Assembly: GCF_008630495.1 (NCBI RefSeq)
Contig: NZ_VWOJ01000002.1
Location: forward strand, 325,001-389,000
Direction: 5' to 3'
DNA: 64,000 nt
DNA from: Alkalicaulis satelles
GTDB taxonomy: Bacteria > Pseudomonadota > Alphaproteobacteria > Caulobacterales > Maricaulaceae
The notes under the pieces are model-generated. The model worked only from the letters and a program-made list of their open reading frames with translations. It was not told the origin of the DNA and made no database searches. The translations under genes and the position numbers were made by a program. Positions 41,066 through 50,465 of the stretch are shown piece by piece (the first letter of the stretch is position 1; each line of letters begins with the position of its first letter).

Positions 41066-41227
41066 GGGGCGGGGCCTTCAAACAGACAGGGTTCTCCTTG
41101 CCATGAACCCCGCCCCTGCGCCAAGGGCGCAAGCCCCTTTGCCGGGCGCGCGGGGATGGGTTAGAAGGCGCCTTCCGCAACCGGACACATTGTCCGGGCA
41201 TGGCATCCAGGCACCGGAGGCGCATCC

Positions 41228-42001
41228 ATGGCCGGCCATTCCAAATGGGCCAATATCCAGCATCGCAAGGGCCGTCAGGACAAGGCCCGCGCCAAGCTGT
41301 TCTCCAAACTGTCCAAGGAGATCACCATCGCCTCGAAAATGGGCGGTCCCGATCCGGACATGAACCCGCGCCTGCGCCTGGCGGTGGCCAACGCCAAGGG
41401 CCAGTCCATGCCCAAGGACAATATCGAACGGGCCATCAAGAAGGGCCAGGGCGGCGATGTCGAGGAGTATTTCGAGATCCGCTATGAGGGCTTCGGCCCG
41501 GGCGGGGTCGGCATCATCGTGGAGGCCGCCACCGACAACCGCAACCGCGCCGCCTCGGAAGTGCGCGCGGCCTTCTCCAAGAATGGCGGCAATCTGGGCG
41601 AGACCGGCTCGGTCTCCTTCATGTTCGACCCGGTCGGCGAGATCCGCTTTCCCGCCAGCGTAGGCGATGAAGAAGCCATGCTGGAAGCGGCCATCGAGGC
41701 CGGCGCCGAGGACGTGATCCAGGAAGCCGTGACCGATGATGACGGCGAGCCCGCGCGCGAGCATGTCATCTATTGCGCCCGCGAGGATCTGGCCGAGGTC
41801 TCCTCGGCCTTGCAGGCGGTCTTCGGAGAAGCGAAATCAGCCAATATCATCTGGCGCCCGCAAAACCTCATCGAGGTGGACGGCGAGAAGGCCGCCACGC
41901 TGATGAAGCTGATGGAAGCGCTCGAAGACCTCGATGATGTGGGCGAGGTGTTCTCCAATTTCGACATTTCCGATGCGGAGATGGACAAGCTCGCCTCGTG
42001 A
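41228..42001 (+). CDS. YebC/PmpR family protein
   Basis: 257 residues, with the family start [24 protein letters not shown] and the acidic three-domain body. Members were called transcriptional regulators; more recent work links some to translation through difficult codon runs. GGAGG precedes the ATG. Usually near ruvC; here it precedes cmk. Confidence 0.95.
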   Translation: MAGHSKWANIQHRKGRQDKARAKLFSKLSKEITIASKMGGPDPDMNPRLRLAVANAKGQSMPKDNIERAIKKGQGGDVEEYFEIRYEGFGPGGVGIIVEAATDNRNRAASEVRAAFSKNGGNLGETGSVSFMFDPVGEIRFPASVGDEEAMLEAAIEAGAEDVIQEAVTDDDGEPAREHVIYCAREDLAEVSSALQAVFGEAKSANIIWRPQNLIEVDGEKAATLMKLMEALEDLDDVGEVFSNFDISDAEMDKLAS

Positions 42002-42026
42002 CCGCCCCGGGGAGGGGCCTGACGCC

Positions 42027-42653
42027 ATGATCATCGCCGTGGACGGCCCGCTTGCTTCGGGCAAGGGCACCATCGCCCGCGCGCTCGCTGCGCATTTCGC
42101 TCTGCCCCATCTGGACACCGGCACGCTCTATCGCGCCGTGGCTGTGGCCGTCACCGATTCCGGCGCACAGCCCGAGGACGCCAAGGCCGCCGAAGCTGCT
42201 GCGCTGGCGCTGGACATCGCAGCCATCGACGAGAGCCGCATCCGCAGCGCGGGCGCAGGGGTGGCCGCCAGCATCGTCTCGGCCCATCCCGGCGTGCGCG
42301 CCGCGCTGCTGAAACTCCAGCGCGATTTCGCCCGCCAGCCCGGCGGCGCGGTTCTGGACGGGCGCGATATCGGCACGGTGATCGCGCCGGACGCGCATGT
42401 GAAGCTGTTCGTCACCGCCGACCCCGAAGTGCGCGCCGGCCGGCGCCATGCCGAGCTGATCAATCGCGGCGAGCAGATCGGGTTTGACCAGGTGCTCGGC
42501 CAGCTGCGCCAGCGCGACGCCCGCGACGCCAGCCGCACCGAAGCGCCCCTGATGAAAGCCGATGACGCGGTCGAGCTCGACACCAGCGCCTTCACCCAGG
42601 ACGAAGCCATCCGTGCAGCGATTGCGATCGTGGAGGCGCGGCGGGGGAGTTGA
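42027..42653 (+). CDS. cmk: Cytidylate kinase
   Basis: Phosphorylates CMP/dCMP. 208 residues from ATG 42027 with GGAGG upstream. P-loop DGPLASGKGTIAR, substrate region LDTGTLYRAVA, GRDIGTVIAPDA and RQRDARDASRTEAPL. The frame is open further upstream inside yebC, but those residues are not family-like. Confidence 0.95.
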   Translation: MIIAVDGPLASGKGTIARALAAHFALPHLDTGTLYRAVAVAVTDSGAQPEDAKAAEAAALALDIAAIDESRIRSAGAGVAASIVSAHPGVRAALLKLQRDFARQPGGAVLDGRDIGTVIAPDAHVKLFVTADPEVRAGRRHAELINRGEQIGFDQVLGQLRQRDARDASRTEAPLMKADDAVELDTSAFTQDEAIRAAIAIVEARRGS

Positions 42654-42734
42654 GGCGGCGAAAGTTCACCATCGAGTTTGTACAATTTGGCACAGACGGC
42701 TTGTGTGCGGGTAATGATCACAAATCAAAATGCC

Positions 42735-43226
42735 TTATCGGCCAGTTGCACCGCATTCCAGCTGGCGCTGAATTTCGGCCGACTGCGCCATCAATCCATT
42801 TAGCTCCTGCACCCTATAAGAAATCCAATTCAATCGATCACGCCTTTGCGTAAGATCGCGAACTCTGTCTGCTTTAAGGCGATAGAGAGGTTGAAGTTCA
42901 CGCTGCGCGATCGCTCGTATTGTAGCGATCGTTAGATCAACAATAACTCCAGGATTGCGGCGGACGCGTATCAGGGCAGCCTGCAGCCGGTTGAGAGCCG
43001 CGTTGACTTGCCTTCGGCGCAAGGCCTCTTCCAAAGCTGATCCAGTATCTGGCAATTGGGCTAGCGCTTCTAGCTCGGATATCCCTATCCCCAAGTCACG
43101 CAAGTCACCTTCAATGCGCATGACTTCTTCGCGCAACCTCAATCGCTCTCGCCCTAATTCATTCAATTCCGCTGCGAAATGCCTGATATTGCGCTGAATG
43201 CTTTCACATTGTGGGGCCCGATTCAT
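42735..43226 (-). CDS. Hypothetical coiled-coil protein
   Basis: 163 residues from ATG 43226, with AAAGG 8 bases upstream; the longer frame to 43301 is less likely. Almost all helical with heptad-like charge patterns (AAELNELGRERLRLREEVMRI, ALNRLQAALIRVRRNP). Lower GC content and less biased codon use than its neighbours suggest recent gain. No family recognised. Divergent from the lipoprotein at 43291. Confidence 0.6.
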   Translation of the reverse strand: MNRAPQCESIQRNIRHFAAELNELGRERLRLREEVMRIEGDLRDLGIGISELEALAQLPDTGSALEEALRRRQVNAALNRLQAALIRVRRNPGVIVDLTIATIRAIAQRELQPLYRLKADRVRDLTQRRDRLNWISYRVQELNGLMAQSAEIQRQLECGATGR

Positions 43227-43290
43227 CAAAAATACCTTTCTCGTGATTTTTGCAAAGCATATAGTTGTGTTCAAGTGGGGGAGGATAACT

Positions 43291-43836
43291 TTGCTCAACA
43301 AGATAAAGTCTTGTTATGTTTCAATTGCTTGCGCGCTATGCTGCGCGGGGCTGACTGCATGCAACGATGTTTCTGAAAGTGCGCCCAAGGCGTATCGCGA
43401 CTGGGCGGCGCTGTGTCCTGACCATCCCGCGGAACTGCAAGAGGGCGCGGAGCAGCCGATACGGCAGGCGGCGCACCGCGGCGACCCCGAAGCGCTGGAC
43501 TGCATGATCGCGATGTATGCCTATCTCGAACAGCCCTTCGACGCGGACGGCGAGCCGTCCAGTGCGTTCGCGATGATGCGGCTGCAGACGCTTTATGTAC
43601 GCTGGCGCCTGACCGGCGAACGGCTTGATGAAGCCCTCGCCCTGGCCGCCGGTTTGGACGCGGAATTGGTGGAGCGGGCGAGCTTTGCGTATTTCCATGA
43701 TACGCCGGGGATCGGCATGCCTCAGCTCAATGCCTGCGGCAAGGTGGACCGTAATGATCCAGCCTTCACGCTGGTGTCCCGGGCGCGCGGGTTTGAGGAT
43801 TACTGGCGCGAAGACTGCGCCGAACCGCCGCCCTGA
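43291..43836 (+). CDS. Hypothetical lipoprotein, probable TTG start
   Basis: 181 residues from TTG 43291, with GGGGGAGG ending 6 bases upstream. Signal MLNKIKSCYVSIACALCCAGLTAC has a lipobox ending in Cys. Earlier in-frame ATG 43198 would put about 31 residues before the signal and lies under the divergent gene. The body has tetratricopeptide/Sel1-like helical character (IRQAAHRGDPEALDCMIAMYAYLEQPFDADG). Its first 60 bases are AT-rich and the rest is GC-rich like the genome. The next gene downstream is a Sel1 protein on the other strand. Confidence 0.7.
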   Translation: MLNKIKSCYVSIACALCCAGLTACNDVSESAPKAYRDWAALCPDHPAELQEGAEQPIRQAAHRGDPEALDCMIAMYAYLEQPFDADGEPSSAFAMMRLQTLYVRWRLTGERLDEALALAAGLDAELVERASFAYFHDTPGIGMPQLNACGKVDRNDPAFTLVSRARGFEDYWREDCAEPPP

Positions 43837-43839
43837 CCC

Positions 43840-44967
43840 CTAGCGCAGACGCGTATCGGCGGGCAGTTGTGCACGCTGGCGCAGGCGTTCCAGGGTTTCA
43901 GCGTCCAGCGCGCGGGACAGCGCGGCCTCCAGGCGCTGGCGGTCAGGATCATCGGCCATCTCGCCTGAACGCGTGATCCCGGCGCGCACCGCCCAGACAT
44001 AGGCCTCTTCCAGATCGCGCGCCGTGCCGTCGCCTGTGGCCAGCGCATAGGCGTAGAGGAACTGGCTTTCGGGATCGCCGCGCCGGGCGCCCTGCTGGGC
44101 GAAATGGGCGGCATTGGCCGGATCGGCCGGCAGGCCGGGCGCGCCCTCGTAAAGCAGAAGCGCATATTGGCCCATGGCCGCGGCCAGGCCGGATTCAGCG
44201 GCCATGCGCACCAGCTGGGCGCCCCGCGCCGGATCTGCGCCCTCGCCCTCCTCATGCAGATGCATGGTCCCGGCCATCAGCGCGCCGAATGGCACGCCCG
44301 CCTCGCCTGCGCGCTCATACCACAGCCGCGCCGCCGTCAGATCTTGGGGCCCGTGGGCCCATTCGCCCAGCGCATAGGCGTAATCGACAAACGCGTCCTC
44401 GCGCCCGCCCTCGGCGGCCAGGCGCAGCCAGTCCATGGCGGCGGGCGCGGCGCCCGGATCGGTGCGCTCCATCAGGTAGAGCCCGTATTCGTGCGCGGCG
44501 CGCACATCACCGGCCTCGGCGGCGCGCGAGAGATACTCGCGCGCCTGCCAGGGCGACAGCCCGGCGCGGCCCGCCTCGGCCAGGCGCGCCAGGACGATCA
44601 GCGCGTCCGGCTCGTTCAGCTCTGCAGCCCGGCGCAGCCAGCGTACAGCGCCCGCCTCGTCCGGCTCGCCGGAGAGGCCATGCAGGAGGATGTGACCGGC
44701 CAGCGTGGCGCCGCGCGCCTCGCCGCCCGCCGCGGCGCGCTCGGCGTGTATCAGCGCCATGGCGTAATCCCCGCTGATATAGGCGCCCGACGCGCTGGCC
44801 ATCGCCGAGTTGGTGAAGGAACGCTCTTCCACGCCTTCGGCGCTGCGGTCACGGGTGACCAGCTCGTCCAGCCCCGGCGGCAGGGCCGGGGTCTCGTCGC
44901 CGCGCGCGTCAGCGGACGCCATCACGGCGGCCAGGATCAGTCCAGCAATCGGGAGAAGGCCGCGCAT
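43840..44967 (-). CDS. Secreted Sel1-repeat protein
   Basis: 375 residues with a signal peptide (MRGLLPIAGLILAAVMASADA). About seven Sel1-like repeats, each with the A-x-x-W/Y-L-x-x-A-A-E-x-G-x-x-x-A pattern (for example AVRWLRRAAELNEPDALIVLARLAEAG). Such solenoids mediate protein binding in the envelope. Its first 31 bases overlap the 3' end of thiE. Confidence 0.9.
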   Translation of the reverse strand: MRGLLPIAGLILAAVMASADARGDETPALPPGLDELVTRDRSAEGVEERSFTNSAMASASGAYISGDYAMALIHAERAAAGGEARGATLAGHILLHGLSGEPDEAGAVRWLRRAAELNEPDALIVLARLAEAGRAGLSPWQAREYLSRAAEAGDVRAAHEYGLYLMERTDPGAAPAAMDWLRLAAEGGREDAFVDYAYALGEWAHGPQDLTAARLWYERAGEAGVPFGALMAGTMHLHEEGEGADPARGAQLVRMAAESGLAAAMGQYALLLYEGAPGLPADPANAAHFAQQGARRGDPESQFLYAYALATGDGTARDLEEAYVWAVRAGITRSGEMADDPDRQRLEAALSRALDAETLERLRQRAQLPADTRLR

Positions 44968-45548
44968 GCGTATTCAGGTCCTTTCGGGTGCGACCAGACG
45001 CCGGCGCACACGGCGATATAATCAGCGCCCGCAGCAATCACTTCGGGCGCTGTCTCGGTGGTAATGCCGCCAATGGCCACGCAGGGGATTTCAAACAGTT
45101 CGCGCCACCAGCTGATCAGCGACAAGGGTGCGGATGTCTTGGGCGTTTTCGTGGCGGTGGGAAACATGGAGCCGAACGCGACATAGTCCGCCCCGCGCTC
45201 ACCCGCCACCATGGCCAGATGCCGGCTGTCATGACAGGTGACGCCGACAATGCCTTTCGGCCCCATGGCCGCACGCGCCTGGGCGTAGCTGGCGTCCTCC
45301 TGGCCGATATGCACCCCGTCGCAGCCGAGTTCCGCGGCCAGCTGCGGATCATCATTGAGCATGACCGTGGCGCCGTGTGCGCGCGCCGCCGCAACAAGGC
45401 CCGGCGCCAGGGCGCGGATCTCGTCCGGGGCGTGGTCTTTGAGCCGGATCTGCAGCGCGGCGACGCGCCCCGCCGCCAGCGTGCGAGACAGCAGCGCCTC
45501 GAAGTCTGCGCCGACGCGCGGCGGGGTGAGGAGGTAGAGCTCGGTCAT
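44937..45548 (-). CDS. thiE: Thiamine-phosphate synthase
   Basis: Joins the thiazole and pyrimidine moieties of thiamine. 203 residues, TIM barrel: LQIRLKDH, MLNDDPQLAAELGCDGVHIGQED, GVTCHD, YVAFGSMFPTATK and AIGGI. Overlaps the Sel1 gene by 31 bases. No other thiamine gene or TPP riboswitch is seen in the window. Confidence 0.93.
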   Translation of the reverse strand: MTELYLLTPPRVGADFEALLSRTLAAGRVAALQIRLKDHAPDEIRALAPGLVAAARAHGATVMLNDDPQLAAELGCDGVHIGQEDASYAQARAAMGPKGIVGVTCHDSRHLAMVAGERGADYVAFGSMFPTATKTPKTSAPLSLISWWRELFEIPCVAIGGITTETAPEVIAAGADYIAVCAGVWSHPKGPEYACAAFSRLLD

Positions 45549-45672
45549 GGATCAAGGCTTAGCGCCGGGCGCCCCCCCTGAAAAGGGGAGGGCGCGGTGC
45601 GGGAAAAGCGCCATACTCTTGCGTTGAAGGGCGGCTTCCACGCGCCGCCTCTGTGAGAAAGGACGCTGGATC

Positions 45673-46974
45673 ATGATTTTTACCGCTCCCGTCGCCCTGG
45701 CCCGCTCAGTCTATCGGGGCGGGCTCACCCTGGTTCTGGCGGGTCTGGCCGCCAGCCTCCTCAGCTCCGCCCTGTTCGCCCAGGGCGGCGGGCGTGTCGT
45801 GGATAACAGCCCCGAACGCCCCATCGCGGAGCGGTTTGAGCCGCTGTTGGAAGTGGAGGCCCTGCTGGCGCAAGGCAATCAGCAAGCCGCCCTGGCCCGG
45901 CTCAACGCCCTGTTTGAATCCCACCCCGACCGGGCCGAGCCGCGCGTGGCGGCGGGCATGCTGACGGCGGGCGCCAATCCCCAGATGGCGCGCGCCCAGT
46001 TTGAACGGGCGCTGCAGCTTGATCCGCGTGAAACCTACGCCATCGCCGGACTGGCGCGACTGGACATGCAGGCCGGGCAGGGGCAGGCGGCGCTGAACCG
46101 TCTCACTCATGGCCTGGCCCTGCGCCCGAACAGCGTGGAGCTGCGCATCGTGCTGTCCGAGCTGATGGCCGCCGCCGGGCGCCCGGCGCAAGCCGCCGGC
46201 TATCTGACCGAAGCGTTCGAGGTGTCCATCGCCTCAGAGGAAGAACGCGCCACCCTTCTGGTGCGCGCTGGCGAGCTGGAAGGCGCGGCGGGCAACTGGC
46301 GCGCGGCGGAAGCGGCGTTTTCGCGCGCATACCATTACAGCCCTCGTCCCGAAACCCGGCTCCTGCGCGGCAATGCGCGCTATCATATGGGTTTCCCGCG
46401 CCTGGCGCTGGCCGACTGGGAAGCGGTGGCGCAAACCGAGCATGGGCGCCGCCCTGACGTGGCCCCGGCGCTTGCCGAAGGCATCGACCAGGCGCGAGCG
46501 GCCAGCGTGGTGCGCGTTACGTCAGAATACCGGCAGCGCTACTGGTTCCTCGTACCGGGGAATAGCCGCGCTGCCACGTATTCACCCGATGACACCCACC
46601 TTCATTTCAACTTCAGGCCGGATGATTTTTCTTGCCGGTGGACAGCCGCGTTTGACTCGTCGAGAGAGACGCCGCGCGCGCTCCTCATTGATATCTACGA
46701 GCACGATCCTGAGCGCGGGCCATGGCGGCCCTCATCGCCGGGCGCAGATGGGGCCAAAACCTACACCATCTTGCGCGCAGACAGCGCAGATGAATACGGC
46801 GTTGCCGCCATAGTGGAGCGAGAGATGCGCGAGCTTACTGATGTCCTGAGGCCCCGGTACTCGGTGAGCGCGATTTCCCTCTCAGATCCGGACGAAGCCG
46901 AGCGCTTCGCCGACGGGGCCGTGTTGCGGCCATGCACCCTGGCGCCAAATCACTATAGGATAGATCCAGAATAG
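45673..46974 (+). CDS. Secreted TPR-repeat protein
   Basis: 433 residues. N-terminal signal/anchor (SVYRGGLTLVLAGLAASLLSSALFAQ), TPR repeats at about 65-270 (ALARLNALFESHPDRAEPRVAAG, RAQFERALQLDPRETYAIAGLAR), and a C-terminal region without repeats (WTAAFDSSRETPRALLIDIYEHDP) of unknown fold. AAAGGA precedes the ATG. No known partner nearby. Confidence 0.82.
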   Translation: MIFTAPVALARSVYRGGLTLVLAGLAASLLSSALFAQGGGRVVDNSPERPIAERFEPLLEVEALLAQGNQQAALARLNALFESHPDRAEPRVAAGMLTAGANPQMARAQFERALQLDPRETYAIAGLARLDMQAGQGQAALNRLTHGLALRPNSVELRIVLSELMAAAGRPAQAAGYLTEAFEVSIASEEERATLLVRAGELEGAAGNWRAAEAAFSRAYHYSPRPETRLLRGNARYHMGFPRLALADWEAVAQTEHGRRPDVAPALAEGIDQARAASVVRVTSEYRQRYWFLVPGNSRAATYSPDDTHLHFNFRPDDFSCRWTAAFDSSRETPRALLIDIYEHDPERGPWRPSSPGADGAKTYTILRADSADEYGVAAIVEREMRELTDVLRPRYSVSAISLSDPDEAERFADGAVLRPCTLAPNHYRIDPE

Positions 46975-46989
46975 GAACGCCGCTTCGCC

Positions 46990-48117
46990 TCAACGCCCGT
47001 GCGCTGTGCGCAGGCGGTCCATATGGGCCATGGCGCGCGGTTTGCCCTTGCCGCCATTGAATTTGTATTCCTGCGTGCCCGCCGAGACCACCGTATCGGT
47101 GTCCAGAAGCGCCGTGGTGGCGTAGGTGAAGCCGGCGGGCAGGCGCTGATAGATCGGGCCGAAATCGCGCCCGGCCGTGGCCTTGTGCAGCGCCTCGAAG
47201 GAATCGATGACGAAATAGGTGTCCTGGAAATCGCTGATCACATAATCGGTGCGCATCACCCGGTCGACATTGAGCGCGATGCGGTGCGGGCTGTCTGAAT
47301 ACAGCGAGAACAGGGTCTCGTCGGGCGAGGAGAGAATGCCCGCGCCATAGATGCGCAAGCCCTCGGCCTCCTGGATCAGGCCGAACTCCACCGTGTACCA
47401 GTAGATCGCCCCGAAATTCTTCAGCCGGTTATGCTCGATGGCCCGCCGTCCGCCCTTGCCGTAGGCGGCGATATAGTCGGCGAAGAACGGGTCCATGAGC
47501 ATGGGCACATGGCCGAACACATCGTGGAAAATGTCCGGCTCCTGCAGGTAGAACAGATCGTCCTCCACCTGGCTGTAGGCGATGTGCTCGGGCGCGGCGC
47601 CCTCATTGGCCTTGCGCACCTTGAGGGTTTTCGGCTTGCCGCCGCGGATGAAGGCGCCCGCCGGGAAGCGCCGGTTCTCCAGATGCCAGAAGAAGACATT
47701 GTCGGGGATCAGCTCCGGCACCGGCACCACGCGCCAGCCCGTGGCCGGCTCCAGCACGGCGTTGAGATCGGCGAAGTCTGGAATGCCGTCCTTCATGGCG
47801 CCTTCCAGCGCGGCGAAGCCCTTCAGAAAATCGCTGCATGCGCGTCCGGGCAGCATCTTGCGCTGGTTGTCAAACAACAGCCGCCAGCGGTGATGCTCGG
47901 CCTCGGTATAGAGCGGCTGGCGCGAGAGCAGCCAGGTCTCGGGGTCGAAATCAGCCGCGCCCAGCATGAACCCTTCAGGCCGGCGGGCATAGCGGTGCAT
48001 GGCGCCGCCCGGCCCCTCCAGCCCTTCGCCCGCGTCCTGCAGCAAAGGATCGAAATAGGCGTCTCCCATTTGCGGGATGGCGCGCTGCGGCGTGGCGGTG
48101 CTGATGTCTTCGGCCAT
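46990..48117 (-). CDS. phhA: Phenylalanine 4-monooxygenase
   Basis: Iron- and pterin-dependent conversion of phenylalanine to tyrosine. 375 residues from ATG 48117 (AAGG 8 bases upstream); GTG 48126 is an alternative. Iron ligands are in IFHDVFGHVPML (two His) and YWYTVEFGL (Glu). Many bacterial enzymes are near 260-300 residues; here about 50 extra residues precede the core (YTEAEHHRWRLLFDNQRKMLPGRAC) and a tail follows it. Divergent from the alcohol dehydrogenase gene. Confidence 0.93.
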   Translation of the reverse strand: MAEDISTATPQRAIPQMGDAYFDPLLQDAGEGLEGPGGAMHRYARRPEGFMLGAADFDPETWLLSRQPLYTEAEHHRWRLLFDNQRKMLPGRACSDFLKGFAALEGAMKDGIPDFADLNAVLEPATGWRVVPVPELIPDNVFFWHLENRRFPAGAFIRGGKPKTLKVRKANEGAAPEHIAYSQVEDDLFYLQEPDIFHDVFGHVPMLMDPFFADYIAAYGKGGRRAIEHNRLKNFGAIYWYTVEFGLIQEAEGLRIYGAGILSSPDETLFSLYSDSPHRIALNVDRVMRTDYVISDFQDTYFVIDSFEALHKATAGRDFGPIYQRLPAGFTYATTALLDTDTVVSAGTQEYKFNGGKGKPRAMAHMDRLRTAHGR

Positions 48118-48213
48118 GGCTTTCACCTTGTCCTGTGTGAGGCCCTCCTTCTAGCATGAGCCCCGCTGCGCCCGCCACAAACCGGCTGCGCGCCGCCATG
48201 CCCGGAGAGAACC

Positions 48214-49356
48214 ATGACCGCCGCCTTTTCCTTCAAGACCGTGCCGCACATTCTGTTCGAGCCCGGCGCCAGCGCGCGGCTCGCCGCCGCCGCGGCCCCG
48301 GCGCTGAAAGGCGCGAAGCGCATCCTGTTCATCACCGACAAGGGCGTGCGCGGCGCGGGACTGTGCGATGGCGCGCTGGCCGGGCTCGAGGCGGACGGGC
48401 TGGAAGTGCTGGTCCATGACGCGATCATCCCCGACCCGCCCGAATCCGCCGTGATCGAGGCGGTGGAGGCCGCACGCGATTTCGGCGCCGAAGCCGTGAT
48501 CGGCTTTGGCGGCGGCAGCCCGATGGACGCCGCCAAGGTGGTCGCCGTGCTGCTCTCGGGCGAACAACCGCTGTCGGCCATGTATGGCGTGCAGCAGGTG
48601 CGCGCCTCACGCCCGCCGCTGATACTGGCGCCCACCACCGCCGGGACCGGATCGGAGGTGACCAATGTGGCCGTGATCACCACCGGCGCCACCTCCAAGC
48701 GCGGCATCGCGGCCGATCCGCTCTATGCCGACATGGCCATCCTGGACCCGGATCTGACGCTGGGCCTGCCGCGCCATCCCACCGCCTATACCGGCATTGA
48801 CGCCATGGTCCACGCCATCGAGGCGTTCACCAACCGGCGCTCGAAAAACCCGGTCTCGGACGCGCTGGCGCTGGCGGCGCTGAAAAAACTGCACGGCTCG
48901 ATCCTGCGCGCCTGCGCGGACGGATCGGACCGGAAGGCGCGCGGCGACATGCTGCTGGGCGCCATGCTGGCCGGGCAGGCCTTCTCAAACTCCCCGTGCG
49001 CCGGCGTTCACGCCATGGCCTATCCGCTGGGCGGCATGTTCCACGTGCCCCACGGGCTCTCGAACGCGGTGGTGCTGCCCCCGGTGCTGCGCTTCAACGC
49101 GCCCGCCGCCGAGCCGCTCTATGCCGAGATCGCCGCCCATCTGGGCCTGCATCCGTCCTCGGACGGGCTGATTGCGGAAATGGACCGGATCGCCGAGGAA
49201 GTGGGCATCGAACGGCGCCTCTCCCAGCTGGGCATCAGCCATAACGACATCCCGGCCATGGCCGCCGACGTGGCCGCCAATGACCGCCTCCTGCCGAACA
49301 ATCCGCGCGAGATGGACTACGCCTCCATCGTGGCCATGTTCGAGGAAATCCAGTAA
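48214..49356 (+). CDS. Iron-containing alcohol dehydrogenase
   Basis: 380 residues of the type III family. NAD-binding GFGGGSPMDAAKVVA, APTTAGTGSEVTNVAVI, and metal-ligand region NSPCAGVHAMAYPLGGMFHVPHGLSNAVVLP with several His. The substrate alcohol or aldehyde cannot be inferred. GGAGAG precedes the ATG. Confidence 0.93.
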   Translation: MTAAFSFKTVPHILFEPGASARLAAAAAPALKGAKRILFITDKGVRGAGLCDGALAGLEADGLEVLVHDAIIPDPPESAVIEAVEAARDFGAEAVIGFGGGSPMDAAKVVAVLLSGEQPLSAMYGVQQVRASRPPLILAPTTAGTGSEVTNVAVITTGATSKRGIAADPLYADMAILDPDLTLGLPRHPTAYTGIDAMVHAIEAFTNRRSKNPVSDALALAALKKLHGSILRACADGSDRKARGDMLLGAMLAGQAFSNSPCAGVHAMAYPLGGMFHVPHGLSNAVVLPPVLRFNAPAAEPLYAEIAAHLGLHPSSDGLIAEMDRIAEEVGIERRLSQLGISHNDIPAMAADVAANDRLLPNNPREMDYASIVAMFEEIQ

Positions 49357-49365
49357 TCTGGTGCC

Positions 49366-49680
49366 ATGAGAGACTTTGCGCCGCCTGTGGCCTCATTCGA
49401 GGAGCTTGCCGCCCGCCTGCGTGAGCGGTCTGAACCCTTGCGCGCTTTTGGCGTTGACGCCGTCACGGTGTTCGGGTCGTTCGCGGACGGCACATTCGAC
49501 AGCGACAGCGATGTCGATCTGGTTGTCGAGCCCGGCCCCAAAAGCTTCCGCCAGCTTCTGGATTTGCAGGACTTTCTTGAGAGCGCGCTCATGCGGCGCG
49601 TCGATGTGCTGACAAGCGCTGCGGTCAAACCCCGTTTGGCGACCGAAATCGAACGTACCGGCCGGCGCATCACGCTATGA
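49366..49680 (+). CDS. mntA: MNT-family nucleotidyltransferase antitoxin (MntA-like)
   Basis: 104 residues. Minimal nucleotidyltransferase with GSFADG (37-42), catalytic D49 and D51 in SDVDLVV and the third Asp at D80 (RRVDVL). In HEPN-MNT modules this enzyme inactivates the HEPN toxin by adding AMP units to a tyrosine. The stop overlaps the HEPN start (ATGA). Order MNT then HEPN is common. Confidence 0.88.
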   Translation: MRDFAPPVASFEELAARLRERSEPLRAFGVDAVTVFGSFADGTFDSDSDVDLVVEPGPKSFRQLLDLQDFLESALMRRVDVLTSAAVKPRLATEIERTGRRITL

Positions 49681-50024
49681 ATGAACGCTTGCTAAAGCGC
49701 TTGGCGGATGTTCGCGAGGAAGCGCAGTTCGCGGTCGATCTGGTCAACCGCCATGGATCGGCGGCGTCCTCGGACCCAACTTTGCGCCGTGCTCTTGAGC
49801 GCGCCTGTGAGATAGTCGGCGAGGCCCTTCGCGCCCTCGTGGCGAATGACCCTGAAATCGCCGCAGAATATCCGGACCTTCCGTGGCGGGAGGCCATCGG
49901 GCTGCGTACAAAGCTGGCCCATGGCTATGACTCGCTCAATCCAGGTCAGCTCATCGTGATCGTTCAAGATCATTTTCCTGATCTGATCCGGCAGGTCGAC
50001 ACGATACTTGTCGAGCGCCCATGA
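49677..50024 (+). CDS. hepT: HEPN-domain toxin (HepT-like RNase)
   Basis: 115 residues, all-helical. Contains R77-x4-H82-x-Y84 ([10 protein letters not shown]), the RNase motif plus the tyrosine that is AMP-modified in characterised HepT proteins. Together with the preceding MNT gene it forms a HEPN-MNT toxin-antitoxin pair. All key residues are intact, so it appears functional. Overlaps the thioesterase start by four bases. Confidence 0.88.
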   Translation: MNERLLKRLADVREEAQFAVDLVNRHGSAASSDPTLRRALERACEIVGEALRALVANDPEIAAEYPDLPWREAIGLRTKLAHGYDSLNPGQLIVIVQDHFPDLIRQVDTILVERP

Positions 50025-50461
50025 CTGACCGCAGCCGCGCCACCCGCTCAGACTTCGCCGTGTTCGAGCCCATCGAGACGCGCTGGGCGGACAATGACGC
50101 CTATGGCCATGTCAATAACGTGGTCTATTACGCCTTCTTCGACACCGCCGTGAACCGGCGCCTGGCGCGGGCGGGGCTCTTGGACATCACCGGCGGCGAA
50201 ATGATCGGCCTGGTGGTGGAAACCGGCTGCCGTTATAACGCGTCCGCCGCCTTCCCCGACGCGCTGGAAGCCGGGCTGAAAGTCGCGCGCATCGGGACCA
50301 GCTCGGTGCGCTACGAGCTGGCGATCTTCCGCCCGGGCGAGGACGCGGCCATCGCTGAAGGCTTTTTCGTCCATGTCTATGTGGACCGGCAGACCCGGCG
50401 CCCCACGCCCCTGCCCGACGCTTGGCGCGCCGTTCTGAACGAGTGGGTGCTAAAGGCGTGA
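50021..50461 (+). CDS. Acyl-CoA thioesterase, 4HBT hot-dog family
   Basis: 146 residues. [28 protein letters not shown] has the conserved Asp and the HVNN motif of 4-hydroxybenzoyl-CoA-type thioesterases. YbgC/FadM-like; the acyl substrate is unknown. Start ATG overlaps the HEPN stop, though function seems unrelated. Confidence 0.9.
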   Translation: MTDRSRATRSDFAVFEPIETRWADNDAYGHVNNVVYYAFFDTAVNRRLARAGLLDITGGEMIGLVVETGCRYNASAAFPDALEAGLKVARIGTSSVRYELAIFRPGEDAAIAEGFFVHVYVDRQTRRPTPLPDAWRAVLNEWVLKA

Positions 50462-50465
50462 GCCC

